Below are positions 33,926 to 42,374 of a stretch of DNA of 64,000 nucleotides, in pieces. The translations under genes and the position numbers were made by a program. The notes beneath the pieces were generated by a model. The model saw nothing but the letters and a program-made list of their open reading frames with translations. It was not told the origin of the DNA and did no database searches. Source of the stretch: Anaerolineaceae bacterium UBA4890 (GTDB taxonomy: Bacteria; Chloroflexota; Anaerolineae; Anaerolineales; Anaerolineaceae); the NCBI GenBank assembly GCA_002399085.1, contig DHCY01000022.1:32492-96491 (forward strand), given 5' to 3'. Positions within the stretch are counted from its first letter, which is position 1, and every line of letters begins with the position of its first letter.

Positions 33926-34290
33926 ACGCTGATTGCTCATCGCTTATAGAAACAACAGTAATCTTGCGCTATTGACATTTCCACAGAAATAACCCAAACC
34001 GATTTTACCATTTTTGTTATTGTCATAATGCTTGCTTTGTTTTATACTTAGTTGTAGATAAACTTTAACAACAATTTCTGGCTCAAAAGTTAACAAAGGA
34101 TTGCAGCCAGTTGATACACTTTTTTCCATCCATCCAGCCATTCTCAAACACAGATCAAAATTTCTGTGCTTTTCCCACGCCTGTCTCCAAGAAAAGAGCT
34201 ATCCTCCACATTTCAAGCGTTTCTATTTTCGCGGGGCTGATATTGCGCCCAAATGAACCAGATTTTTAAACGTATCGTTAGGAGTTTTTT
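33926..34290 (+). other. 365-base intergenic leader before the hydrogenase NuoE gene
   Basis: No credible gene. It carries a strong promoter (34020-34048) and then ~235 bases of leader before the ATG at 34291. A small hairpin CACAGA/TCTGTG followed by CTTTT lies in the leader around 34149-34170. No known riboswitch was recognised. Confidence 0.6.
34020..34048 (+). promoter_or_regulatory. Sigma-70-type promoter for the first NuoE/NuoF pair
   Basis: TTGTCA (-35), 17-base spacer, TATACT (-10). Expected start near 34055, giving a leader of about 235 bases. Confidence 0.65.
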
Positions 34291-34788
34291 ATGGAAAATG
34301 CCGCCAGCCAACAGAAAACAAGTTATGACCATCCGGACGCAATAGATATAATCCGCGATATCGTCCTTGAAACAGGACGAAGCAAGGAAGCCCTGATTGC
34401 AGTTCTCAAAAACGTAGCCGACCGCTTCGGTTACATCTCAAACGTCGCCGTCCAGGAGATCAGCCGCCAAACTTCCATTTCAGCAGCAGAAATCTTCTCA
34501 GTTGCGACCTTCTACCGCATGCTTCCCACCACTCAGCGCGGGCGGCATGTGATTGAATTTTGTGAAAGCCTGCCCTGTCACGTCGTGGGAGGGCGGGAGT
34601 TATATCGTGCTTTGCTGGATCAATTGGGTGTCCAACCAGGGGAAACCAGCCCGGATGGCAGGTTTACGCTGCTGACGACCAGCTGCCTGGGGGTCTGCGA
34701 GGTTGGTCCTGTGCTCTCGATCGACGACAACATTCACGGGAACCTGACAGCCGAGAGTCTGCCGGATATTCTCGCCAGGTACGAATAG
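34291..34788 (+). CDS. nuoE: NuoE/HoxE-like [2Fe-2S] subunit (first copy)
   Basis: 165 residues, thioredoxin-like [2Fe-2S] protein. The N-terminal helical part (VLKNVADRFGYISNVAVQEI) precedes the cluster ligands in FCESLPCHVVGG and TSCLGVCEVGP. TAGGAGTTTTTT precedes the ATG. It partners the NuoF-like subunit eight bases downstream to oxidise or reduce NAD(H). A second NuoE lies at 36569, so one copy may belong to an alternative diaphorase. Confidence 0.92.
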   Translation: MENAASQQKTSYDHPDAIDIIRDIVLETGRSKEALIAVLKNVADRFGYISNVAVQEISRQTSISAAEIFSVATFYRMLPTTQRGRHVIEFCESLPCHVVGGRELYRALLDQLGVQPGETSPDGRFTLLTTSCLGVCEVGPVLSIDDNIHGNLTAESLPDILARYE

Positions 34789-34796
34789 GAGCTCTG

Positions 34797-36416
34797 ATGA
34801 AACAATATCGGTCTATGGTTTTGATTTCAAACGGTGATTCGAGCCAATCGAAAGGCTCAGAAGCCGTAATAGATGCCTTTCATCAGGCGATCGAAAAATA
34901 TGACTTAACCAGTGAAGTCTACCTAACCACGATTCCGGATTCTGGAAGCCCCAAATCGCAGCCCCTTGTTATTGTTTATCCTGAAGCGGTTGCTTATGGT
35001 CCGGTCAGTGCTGAGAAGGTTGACTTTTTGGTTTCAGAGCACCTCTATAAAGGTCGCGTTGCGGAAAGCTTGAAGGTCAGTGATCCTTTTGAGATTAAGC
35101 GCATTTCCTGGCTCGTGCAGCGCACGGGCACAATACCGGCAGAAAACCGGATCGTGCTCGAATACGTTGGGGTGATCGACCCAACCAGCATCAATGATTT
35201 TCTGACCCACGACGGCGGGCAGGCGTTCGCGACTGCGATGGAAATGGAACCACAAAGAATCATTGACATTATCAAAAAATCAGGGCTGCGCGGACGGGGT
35301 GGTGCTGGCTTTCCAACCGGTATCAAGTGGCAAGCCGTGAGAGATGCACCCGGAAACAAAAAGTATGTTATCTGCAATGCAGACGAGAGTGAACCAGGCA
35401 CCTTCAAAGACAGGGTCATCCTGGAAGGAAACCCGTTTTCGATGATCGAAGCGATGTTGATAGCTGGCTACGCCTGCGGCGCTGATGAGGGTTATATATA
35501 CATCCGTGGAGAATACCATGATGCCCTGGAAAAAATCACCAATGCGATCATAGCAGCGAGGGAATTCGGCGTGCTCGGCAAGAACATCCTCAACACTGGT
35601 TTCGATTTCGATATTCACGTGCACTCTGGTGCCGGCGCTTACATCTGCGGTGAAGAAACTGCCCTGCTCGAGTCGATTGAAGGCAAACGTGGAGAGCCCA
35701 GGCAGAAGCCACCCTACCCGACCACATACGGTCTCTGGGGTAAGCCAACCTTGATCAACAATGTAGAGACGCTTGGCAACATTCCCCCAATCATACAAAA
35801 CGGAGCAGAATGGTTCCGAGCGCAAGGCACACCCTCCAGTCCAGGCACAAAAGTCTACACAATTTTGGGGAACGTGAACAAAACCGGCTTGATGGAAGTA
35901 CCAATGGGCATCACCCTCCGAGAAGTGATCGGAATCTATGGAAAAGGCATGAAAAGTAGCGCCTTCAAGTTTGCCCAAACCGGCGGTTCCAGCGGATCCA
36001 TTATCCCGGCAATACTCCAGGACACACCCATGGATTTCGACTCCTATCGAAATGTAGGCGTCTCACTTGGTTCTGGTGCGCTGCTGATCTGCGACGACAG
36101 CAACTGCATCGTCGACTGTGTGCGCGTCCTAATGCGCTTCTTCCAGGTTGAATCATGTGGAAAGTGCGTACCCTGCCGTATTGGAACGGAGCAAGCTCTG
36201 GAAATCATGACAGCAATCACACAGGGACGGGGCACAATGGACCACCTGGCACAACTGGAGTGGCTGCGCAAGGGTATGGAGGATTTCTCAAACTGCGGTT
36301 TAGGGCAGACAGCTGGAACACCGATCAAGAACATGCTCGATCATTTCCGAGCTGAAGTGGAAGCTCATATCAAGTTGGGCGTTTGCCCGGCTGGCGTCTG
36401 TGAGATGGGAGGGTGA
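34797..36416 (+). CDS. nuoF: NuoF/HoxF-like NADH-binding flavoprotein (first copy, short C-terminus)
   Basis: 539 residues. NADH/FMN domain: LRGRGGAGFPTGIKW, NADESEPGTFKDR, GAGAYICGEETAL, GKPTLINNVETLGN. The [4Fe-4S] site is ESCGKCVPCRIGT plus a later Cys in NCGLGQTAGTP. It ends in GVCPAGVCEMGG and lacks the C-terminal 2[4Fe-4S] ferredoxin domain carried by the second copy at 38047. The N-terminal thioredoxin-like segment has no cysteines. It may form a stand-alone diaphorase with the first NuoE, or an alternative NAD module of the hydrogenase. Confidence 0.93.
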   Translation: MKQYRSMVLISNGDSSQSKGSEAVIDAFHQAIEKYDLTSEVYLTTIPDSGSPKSQPLVIVYPEAVAYGPVSAEKVDFLVSEHLYKGRVAESLKVSDPFEIKRISWLVQRTGTIPAENRIVLEYVGVIDPTSINDFLTHDGGQAFATAMEMEPQRIIDIIKKSGLRGRGGAGFPTGIKWQAVRDAPGNKKYVICNADESEPGTFKDRVILEGNPFSMIEAMLIAGYACGADEGYIYIRGEYHDALEKITNAIIAAREFGVLGKNILNTGFDFDIHVHSGAGAYICGEETALLESIEGKRGEPRQKPPYPTTYGLWGKPTLINNVETLGNIPPIIQNGAEWFRAQGTPSSPGTKVYTILGNVNKTGLMEVPMGITLREVIGIYGKGMKSSAFKFAQTGGSSGSIIPAILQDTPMDFDSYRNVGVSLGSGALLICDDSNCIVDCVRVLMRFFQVESCGKCVPCRIGTEQALEIMTAITQGRGTMDHLAQLEWLRKGMEDFSNCGLGQTAGTPIKNMLDHFRAEVEAHIKLGVCPAGVCEMGG

Positions 36417-36482
36417 GAAAAGGATACATTGAAAACGGCATAGTTAATTAACGCATTCTGATGAAATTAATAAAGAAACGCG

Positions 36483-36511
36483 TTGACCAATCCAGCCTTC
36501 AGGGTTACACT
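36483..36511 (+). promoter_or_regulatory. Internal promoter before the main hydrogenase operon
   Basis: TTGACC, 17-base spacer, TACACT, about 60 bases upstream of the second NuoE start. It would let genes 36569-43799 be expressed apart from the first NuoE/NuoF pair. Confidence 0.5.
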
Positions 36512-36568
36512 TATTGTATATTAATTCACAAAGTTTGACAGTGCTTTGTACAAGGAGAATAAACGAAA

Positions 36569-37081
36569 ATGACAAGTACAACCCAGCCTACGGACCCACT
36601 TTACAACCCGAAGATGCGGCCAATTATTGACAAAATCATCGAAGACAGCATCGATCTCGATGGTGGGCTAATGGTGGTTCTGAATAATTTACAATCAAAG
36701 ATTGGCTACCTGTCTGCCCCTATGCAAGAATATGTTGCAGAAGCTTTGAGCATCCCGGTTAGTAAAGTGCACGGCGTGGTTTCCTTTTACTCCTTCTTTA
36801 CCACGGTTCCCCGAGGTAAGCATGTGATCAAATTCTGCATTGGTACGGCATGCTACGTTGGTGGTATCAACCAGCTGATCGACAAAGCCAAGCAAGTTAT
36901 CGGAATCGAACCTGGTCAGACGACCAGCGACGGTATGATCACTTTAGAAATTTGTCGCTGCGTCGGTGCTTGCAGCCAGGCTCCGGTTGTCGTTGTCGAT
37001 GAAGTTATTAATGGTCGGGTCAAATCCTCAAAGTTCGAAAAAATCGTCCAAAATGTTCTTAAAGAAGAGGCTGCGGCTTGA
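36569..37081 (+). CDS. nuoE: NuoE/HydC-like [2Fe-2S] subunit (second copy)
   Basis: 170 residues. Thioredoxin-like fold with ligands in FCIGTACYVGG and CRCVGAC. The segment VSFYSFFTTVPRGKHVIKF is typical of HydC/NuoE. ACAAGGAGAATAAACG gives the SD. Heading the operon with the hydrogenase subunits, it is the better candidate for the HydC-type subunit of the complex. Its stop overlaps the next start (TTGA). Confidence 0.93.
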   Translation: MTSTTQPTDPLYNPKMRPIIDKIIEDSIDLDGGLMVVLNNLQSKIGYLSAPMQEYVAEALSIPVSKVHGVVSFYSFFTTVPRGKHVIKFCIGTACYVGGINQLIDKAKQVIGIEPGQTTSDGMITLEICRCVGACSQAPVVVVDEVINGRVKSSKFEKIVQNVLKEEAAA

Positions 37082-37656
37082 GAGAACTTGCTCTTCACAT
37101 CCTGGATATTGCTGAAAACAGTATCTCTGCTGGCGCCAACCGGATTGAGATTATGGTGAAGCAAGATACCCGGAATGATGAGCTGTGTCTCTCGGTCATG
37201 GATAACGGCAAAGGTATGGACGAAGAACTGCTAGCCAAGGTAATGAATCCCTTTATTACCAGCCGCACCACACGAAAAGTTGGCTTGGGCATTCCGTTGC
37301 TTAAACAGGCAGCAGAAGCTTGCAATGGCGGACTAACCATTGAATCCGAACCTGGAAAAGGTACCCGGCTAACAGCAAAATTTCAGGAATGCCACATCGA
37401 CCGCATGCCTTTGGGCAACCTGGCAGACACCTTTTTGACCCTGCTACTTGGAACACCAGAGGTCAACTTCGTACTCGATTACCAGGTCAATGACGAAGTC
37501 TTTTATTTTGATGACAGCGAAGTCAAAGAAGCGATTGAAGGAATGTCGCTTACTGATTATCGCGTGATTGAGTATCTCACCAATACCATTCGAGATGGTA
37601 TTAACGAAACTAAAAAGTATGCAATTAAACAAGGAGTAGATCATGCCCACGATTAA
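37078..37656 (+). CDS. GHKL ATP-binding protein of hydrogenase loci
   Basis: 192 residues from TTG 37078, which overlaps the NuoE stop. The N-terminal HATPase_c domain has HILDIAENSISAGANRIE (N-box), DNGKGMDEELL (G1) and KVGLGIPLLKQA (G2). The C-terminal third has no clear family. This gene type regularly sits between hydC and hydB in bifurcating hydrogenase operons. It may be a kinase-like regulator or assembly factor. No phospho-accepting His domain is present, so it is not a full sensor kinase. Confidence 0.82.
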   Translation: MRELALHILDIAENSISAGANRIEIMVKQDTRNDELCLSVMDNGKGMDEELLAKVMNPFITSRTTRKVGLGIPLLKQAAEACNGGLTIESEPGKGTRLTAKFQECHIDRMPLGNLADTFLTLLLGTPEVNFVLDYQVNDEVFYFDDSEVKEAIEGMSLTDYRVIEYLTNTIRDGINETKKYAIKQGVDHAHD

Positions 37657-38011
37657 TTCAATTGAAGACCTCAAGAGATTGCGTGAAGAAGCCCAAAAAA
37701 TCAAGGAAATGCGCGATCAAGCTGGGAAGACCCAGATAGTGGTCGGCATGGGTACCATCGGTATCGCTGCCGGTGCACGTGAAACCTTGAAAACAATTCT
37801 CACTTTCATTGAAGAAAACCACCTGCCCGACATCATCCTGCGCCAGACTGGCAACCTCGGTCTCAGCGGGATGGACCCCGTCGTAAAGGTGACGCTGCCG
37901 GATCAGGAAGAAGTTTCATATTGTAAAGTGAATCCTGACATTGCGCGCAAAATTATGCAAGACCATGTTGTCGATGGCAACGTGCTCACTGATTACTTAT
38001 TGAAAGTATAA
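37643..38011 (+). CDS. Thioredoxin-like ferredoxin-fold protein without Fe-S ligands
   Basis: 122 residues; ATG with AAGGAGTAG upstream, overlapping the previous gene by 14 bases. It matches the [2Fe-2S] thioredoxin-like protein family found before HydB (GMGTIGIAAGARETLKTIL; RQTGNLGLSGMDPVV). The family normally has Cys at TCG and in TGC-x-GLC. Here they read TIG, TGN and LSG, and only Cys93 (SYCKV) remains. The fold is probably kept as a structural or docking module, while the cluster is probably lost. Confidence 0.85.
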   Translation: MPTINSIEDLKRLREEAQKIKEMRDQAGKTQIVVGMGTIGIAAGARETLKTILTFIEENHLPDIILRQTGNLGLSGMDPVVKVTLPDQEEVSYCKVNPDIARKIMQDHVVDGNVLTDYLLKV

Positions 38012-38046
38012 GAAAATTAAAGAAAGGTAAGAAAAGAGAATCCAAT

Positions 38047-39828
38047 ATGGCATATTATCGATCAACGATTCTTGTCTCGATGGATCCGATTTGTATCGAG
38101 AAGGGCGCCATCCAGATCAAAGAGCAGATCATTGAAGAATTGAAGCTGCAAAAGATTCAGGATGAAGTCGAAATTCTCGATATCCCTCGGATCGGCGACC
38201 CTGAAACCGAAGGTCCAGACATTCTGGTCTACCCGGAAGGCAGCCACTACATCGCCCTGACAACTGAGAGCGTTCGCCCCCTTGTTGTCGAACACTTCAT
38301 AAAAGGTCGTGAGCTAAAGCAATATAGTGCACGAATGCGCGACCTCATGGATGAAGAGGTGCGGGAACCGAAAGAAAAAGAGGTCCGCGTTATCCTGGAA
38401 AACATTGGCAAGATTGATCCCCGCAACATCGAGGATTATATTGCAGTCGATGGTTACCAGGCTCTGGCAAAAGTCCTCACTGAGATGACCCCTCAAGAAG
38501 TTATCCAAACCATATTGGATTCCAAGCTTCGCGGTCGAGGCGGTGCAGGTTTCCCAGCCGGTCTGAAGTGGAAATTTGCCCACCAGGCTCCTGGTTCACC
38601 CAAATACATGGTCTGTAATGCAGACGAAGGTGACCCCGGAGCGTTCATGAACCGCAAGGTTCTGGAAGGCGACCCCCATTCAGTTATCGAGGGCATGGTA
38701 ATTGGTGCTTACGCCGTTGGTTCAAACCAAGGATATGTTTATTGCCGTGCAGAATACCCCATTGCTGTCAGCACTCTGAACATTGCCATTAAACAGGCAA
38801 AAGAATACGGTTTGTTGGGCAAAAACATCATGGGTACAGATTTCACCTTCGATTTGGAAGTCCGCATGGGTGCAGGCGCTTTTGTTTGCGGTGAGGAAAC
38901 CGCTTTGATCGCCTCAATCGAAGGCAGTCGCGGTGAACCCCGTGTTCGCCCACCCTTCCCTGCTACCAAGGGTCTTTGGGGCAAACCGACTAACATCAAT
39001 AACGTCGAAACATATGCTAACGTCCCTAAAATTATCCATCGTGGGCTTGATTGGTATACCAGCCTCGGTTCCGAAAAGAGCAAAGGCACCAAAACCTTTG
39101 CACTTGCCGGCGATGTTTCCCACACTGGTCTGATTGAAGTGCCCTTTGGCATGACCCTGCGCGAGATCATTTTCGATATCGGCGGCGGTATTAAAGGTGG
39201 TAAAGGCTACAAAGCTGTCCAGACCGGTGGTCCGATGGGCGGTTGTTTGCCGACGAAATACCTGGATTTGGCAGTTGATTACGAAACACTGGGTGCTGCC
39301 GGCTCGATTATGGGGTCTGGCGGTATGGTTGTTATGGACGAAGACACTTGCATGGTCGACATCGCCCGCTTCTTCATGGAGTTTACTCAGGAAGAATCCT
39401 GCGGAAAATGTGTGCCCTGTCGTGTTGGGACGCGCCGCATCCTGGAAATCCTCGAAAGGATTTGTGCTGGCGAAGGTATCCCGGAAGATATCCCCATGCT
39501 GCGCAGCCTGTGTGATGAAATCAAACAGGACAGCCTCTGCGGTCTGGGTCAGGGTGCCCCCAACCCGGTCGTTTCAACACTCACCCATTTCCTGGATGAG
39601 TACGAAGCCCACATTTACGAGAAACGTTGCCCCGCGAAGGTCTGTCGTAACTTGATCAGTTACCACATCACCGATAATTGCACCGGTTGTACTGTCTGTG
39701 CACGCAACTGCCCGGTCAGCGCAATCACAGGCGAACGCAAGCTATTACACGTCATCGATCAAGATGTCTGTATTCGCTGCGGAATTTGCTATCAAGTATG
39801 CAATTTTGACGCTGTAGAGGTCAACTAA
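38047..39828 (+). CDS. nuoF: HydB/NuoF-like NADH-binding subunit with C-terminal 2[4Fe-4S] domain
   Basis: 593 residues. FMN/NADH signature LRGRGGAGFPAGLKW, ADEGDPGAFMNR, GAGAFVCGEETALIAS and the cluster site ESCGKCVPCRVGTRR. The C-terminal ferredoxin domain CTGCTVCARNCP and CIRCGICYQVCN is the mark of HydB of bifurcating hydrogenases (HydABC and [NiFe] HydABCSL). The N-terminal thioredoxin-like part keeps only one Cys (DPICIEKG). This subunit should hold the FMN where NADH, ferredoxin and H2 electrons are split or joined. Confidence 0.95.
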   Translation: MAYYRSTILVSMDPICIEKGAIQIKEQIIEELKLQKIQDEVEILDIPRIGDPETEGPDILVYPEGSHYIALTTESVRPLVVEHFIKGRELKQYSARMRDLMDEEVREPKEKEVRVILENIGKIDPRNIEDYIAVDGYQALAKVLTEMTPQEVIQTILDSKLRGRGGAGFPAGLKWKFAHQAPGSPKYMVCNADEGDPGAFMNRKVLEGDPHSVIEGMVIGAYAVGSNQGYVYCRAEYPIAVSTLNIAIKQAKEYGLLGKNIMGTDFTFDLEVRMGAGAFVCGEETALIASIEGSRGEPRVRPPFPATKGLWGKPTNINNVETYANVPKIIHRGLDWYTSLGSEKSKGTKTFALAGDVSHTGLIEVPFGMTLREIIFDIGGGIKGGKGYKAVQTGGPMGGCLPTKYLDLAVDYETLGAAGSIMGSGGMVVMDEDTCMVDIARFFMEFTQEESCGKCVPCRVGTRRILEILERICAGEGIPEDIPMLRSLCDEIKQDSLCGLGQGAPNPVVSTLTHFLDEYEAHIYEKRCPAKVCRNLISYHITDNCTGCTVCARNCPVSAITGERKLLHVIDQDVCIRCGICYQVCNFDAVEVN

Positions 39829-39855
39829 TCAAACGGAAACGATGGAGAAAATTAG

Positions 39856-41787
39856 ATGATCAAATTAACTGTAAATGAATTGCCCGTCGAAGTCGAACCC
39901 GGGTCAACCGTATTAGAAGCAGTGCAAAAAGCTGGCTTCAATGTCCCGACTTTGTGCTACCACCCCAAACTGGTACCTTACGGTGCCTGCCGCTTGTGCC
40001 TGGTAGAAGTTGAAGGAGCGCGAACCCTGCAGCCTTCCTGCACTTTTCCTGCAGCAGAAGGCATGAAAGTTCAAACGGATACTGAGAAAACAAAAGCAGC
40101 CCGTCATTTCGTTTTGTCGATGTTGTTCAGCGAGCGCAACCACTTCTGCATGTATTGCCAGGACACCGATGGTGACTGCGACCTGCAGCAAGCTGCTTAT
40201 GACGAAGGCATGAATCACTGGCCAATCACGCCGCCCTACAAACCCTATTATGTCGATACCAGCCACCCTGATTTTGTGTTGGATAATAACCGCTGCATCA
40301 TCTGCCGACGTTGTGTCCGCACCTGTGCTGAACTGGTGGGCAACCACACGCTCGGCATTGAAGAACGCGGCTCCGCCAATGTCCTGGTTGCTGATGGCAA
40401 CGTCCCCTTGGGTGAAAGCACCTGCATCTCCTGCGGCAACTGTGTACAGGTCTGCCCAACTGGCGCCCTGTTTGACCGCCGCTCTATGTACCAGGGTCGC
40501 GAAACCGATCTGACCCACACAAAGTCAGTTTGTTTGGACTGTAGTGTCGGTTGTTACCGTGTGGTTAAGACCCGCGATAATCGCCTGGTTCGCGTTGATG
40601 GCGATATGGATGCCACGTTCGCTGACGGTCTGTTATGCGAAAAGGGTCGGTACAATCCGGTCAGAGAAGATCGCGTACGCGTCAATCAACCGCTCATCCG
40701 CCGCGACGGAGAATTACAACCGATTAACTGGGAAGATGCTTTGAACGTAGTCTCAACGCAGTTAAAGGCTCACGACAGCGCCGAAATTAAGGCTTACATC
40801 TCCGGTCGCCAGTCGATTGAGAACCTGAGTGCTTTCCAGAGTTTCTTCAAAGAGAATTACAAAGTCGGTCAGGCTGCCCTGTTAGGTCACGACGAGAGCG
40901 CTGCAGTCAGTTTTGAACTGGCTCGCGAATTTGGCGCTTTTGAGTCTGACCTGAATGCGCTGCTTGAAGCTGATGCTGCCATCATTCTCGGTGCGGACAT
41001 GATCAACGATTACCCGGTTGCCGGCTTCATGCTGAAACGAAAACTGAGCGATGCCTTTAACCTGGTCATGGTCACCAAAGAAGCAAACGCGCTTGCCAAT
41101 CACTTCACCAACCGTTTGGTCAGCGTTGGCGAGAATTATGAACAAATCATCAATCTCCTGTCTTGTTACAAAGACGGAGGAGTCTGCGACGAGACTGAGA
41201 AGATCATCGAAAGCGAAGGTCTTGCTGCTCACAGAGCTTATCGATTACTGCAAAGTGTCCAATTGTGGCAAGACCCTGTGATTATCCTCGGTGATGAATT
41301 TGCTAAATTAGAAAACCTGGAAGCTCTGAAGAAACTGGTACGTTACGCCCAGCAAATCGGTGCGAAAGTGATCATCATGAAAGGTGATACCAATAGTTTT
41401 GCTGCTTCCCTGCTCGGTCTTGAACTGAATCCCGAAGTTGGCAAAAGCCCGGTCGCTTTCTATGCACTTGGCGACGGTCATGCCTGCCATCATGCTCTTG
41501 AAGGCATGAAAAACGGTGGTTACAAGATTGTCCAGACTAGCTACATGGATGAATTTGCTGAGCTGGCAGACCTGGTCTTACCCGGTAAGATCTGGGCTGA
41601 GGAAGAGGGTCATTACCTGACTACAGATGGTCGTATCGAGCTGAACCGCCAGGCATTGGAAGCCGACGGACAGCAGCGCTCTGTCTCTGAGGTCCTGGCT
41701 GATCTTTCGGCGAAGTCTGGTTTCAGTCTGCAAACCGATTGGCAGGCAGCAATGACTAGTAAAGTTGCATCGATCGTGTTGGCATAA
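39856..41787 (+). CDS. NuoG/HydA-like iron-sulfur subunit with a molybdopterin-type domain
   Basis: 643 residues. N-terminal [2Fe-2S] plant-type domain (CYHPKLVPYGACRLCLVEVEG region), a His/Cys cluster (HFCMYCQDTDGDCDLQ), two [4Fe-4S] motifs (CIICRRCVRTC and CISCGNCVQVCP) and a further one CLDCSVGCYR ... GLLCEKGRYN. The C-terminal ~380 residues resemble the molybdopterin oxidoreductase fold but are shortened and appear to lack a metal site. No H-cluster motif occurs, so it is not an [FeFe] hydrogenase. It equals HydA of [NiFe] HydABCSL or an enlarged HoxU, linking HydB to the hydrogenase dimer. Confidence 0.9.
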   Translation: MIKLTVNELPVEVEPGSTVLEAVQKAGFNVPTLCYHPKLVPYGACRLCLVEVEGARTLQPSCTFPAAEGMKVQTDTEKTKAARHFVLSMLFSERNHFCMYCQDTDGDCDLQQAAYDEGMNHWPITPPYKPYYVDTSHPDFVLDNNRCIICRRCVRTCAELVGNHTLGIEERGSANVLVADGNVPLGESTCISCGNCVQVCPTGALFDRRSMYQGRETDLTHTKSVCLDCSVGCYRVVKTRDNRLVRVDGDMDATFADGLLCEKGRYNPVREDRVRVNQPLIRRDGELQPINWEDALNVVSTQLKAHDSAEIKAYISGRQSIENLSAFQSFFKENYKVGQAALLGHDESAAVSFELAREFGAFESDLNALLEADAAIILGADMINDYPVAGFMLKRKLSDAFNLVMVTKEANALANHFTNRLVSVGENYEQIINLLSCYKDGGVCDETEKIIESEGLAAHRAYRLLQSVQLWQDPVIILGDEFAKLENLEALKKLVRYAQQIGAKVIIMKGDTNSFAASLLGLELNPEVGKSPVAFYALGDGHACHHALEGMKNGGYKIVQTSYMDEFAELADLVLPGKIWAEEEGHYLTTDGRIELNRQALEADGQQRSVSEVLADLSAKSGFSLQTDWQAAMTSKVASIVLA

Positions 41788-41824
41788 GCCAGCGGTTGAG
41801 ATAAAGGAGTATGAAAGGAAAAAA

Positions 41825-42367
41825 ATGGCAAAACCAAAAGTAGCTTCAGATTGGCTTGCGGGTTGTGCTGGCTGCCATATGTCCTTCCTGGACATGGACG
41901 AAAGAATTATTGAATTAACAAAATTGGTCGATCTCCGCGCGACACCAATTACCGATTTGAAAGAGCCGGATAAGGAAGGCGTGGATGTCGGGATTTTGGA
42001 AGGTGGAATTTCCAATTCGTACAACGAAGAGGTAGCCATCAAAATGCGCGAACGATCCAAAATCCTGATCGCTTTGGGTGACTGCGCGGTGTTTGGCGGC
42101 GTTCCCGCCATGCGCAACTTTGTTGGTGCCGATGAAGCTCTCAAACGAGCCTACATCGAAACCGAAAGCACCGATGAGAGCGGCAAAGTTCCAGATGACC
42201 CTGAACTGGCAGAAATGCAGCACGTGCGCCCGGTCAGCGACGTTGTTAAAGTAGACGTTTTCTTGCCCGGTTGTGCTCCCAGCGCCGACGCGATTTTTTA
42301 CGTCCTGGCTGAGCTTGCCCAAGGTCGCATGCCCGAAGTCAACGATCTGACCAATAATTGGCACTAG
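41825..42367 (+). CDS. hoxY: [NiFe] hydrogenase small subunit (HoxY/HydS type)
   Basis: 180 residues from the ATG at 41825; an in-frame upstream codon inside the HydA end is less likely. Short type with one proximal [4Fe-4S] cluster: WLAGCAGCHMSFLDMD, ALGDCAVFGGVP and LPGCAPSADAIFYVL. No Tat signal, so it is cytoplasmic. It moves electrons from the Ni-Fe site to the HydA subunit. Seven bases before the large-subunit gene. Confidence 0.95.
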   Translation: MAKPKVASDWLAGCAGCHMSFLDMDERIIELTKLVDLRATPITDLKEPDKEGVDVGILEGGISNSYNEEVAIKMRERSKILIALGDCAVFGGVPAMRNFVGADEALKRAYIETESTDESGKVPDDPELAEMQHVRPVSDVVKVDVFLPGCAPSADAIFYVLAELAQGRMPEVNDLTNNWH

Positions 42368-42374
42368 GAGAACT

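Noticed and set aside
39856..41787. [FeFe] hydrogenase catalytic subunit
   Set aside because: No H-cluster cysteine motifs are present; the C-terminal half is molybdopterin-fold-like and [NiFe] subunits follow.
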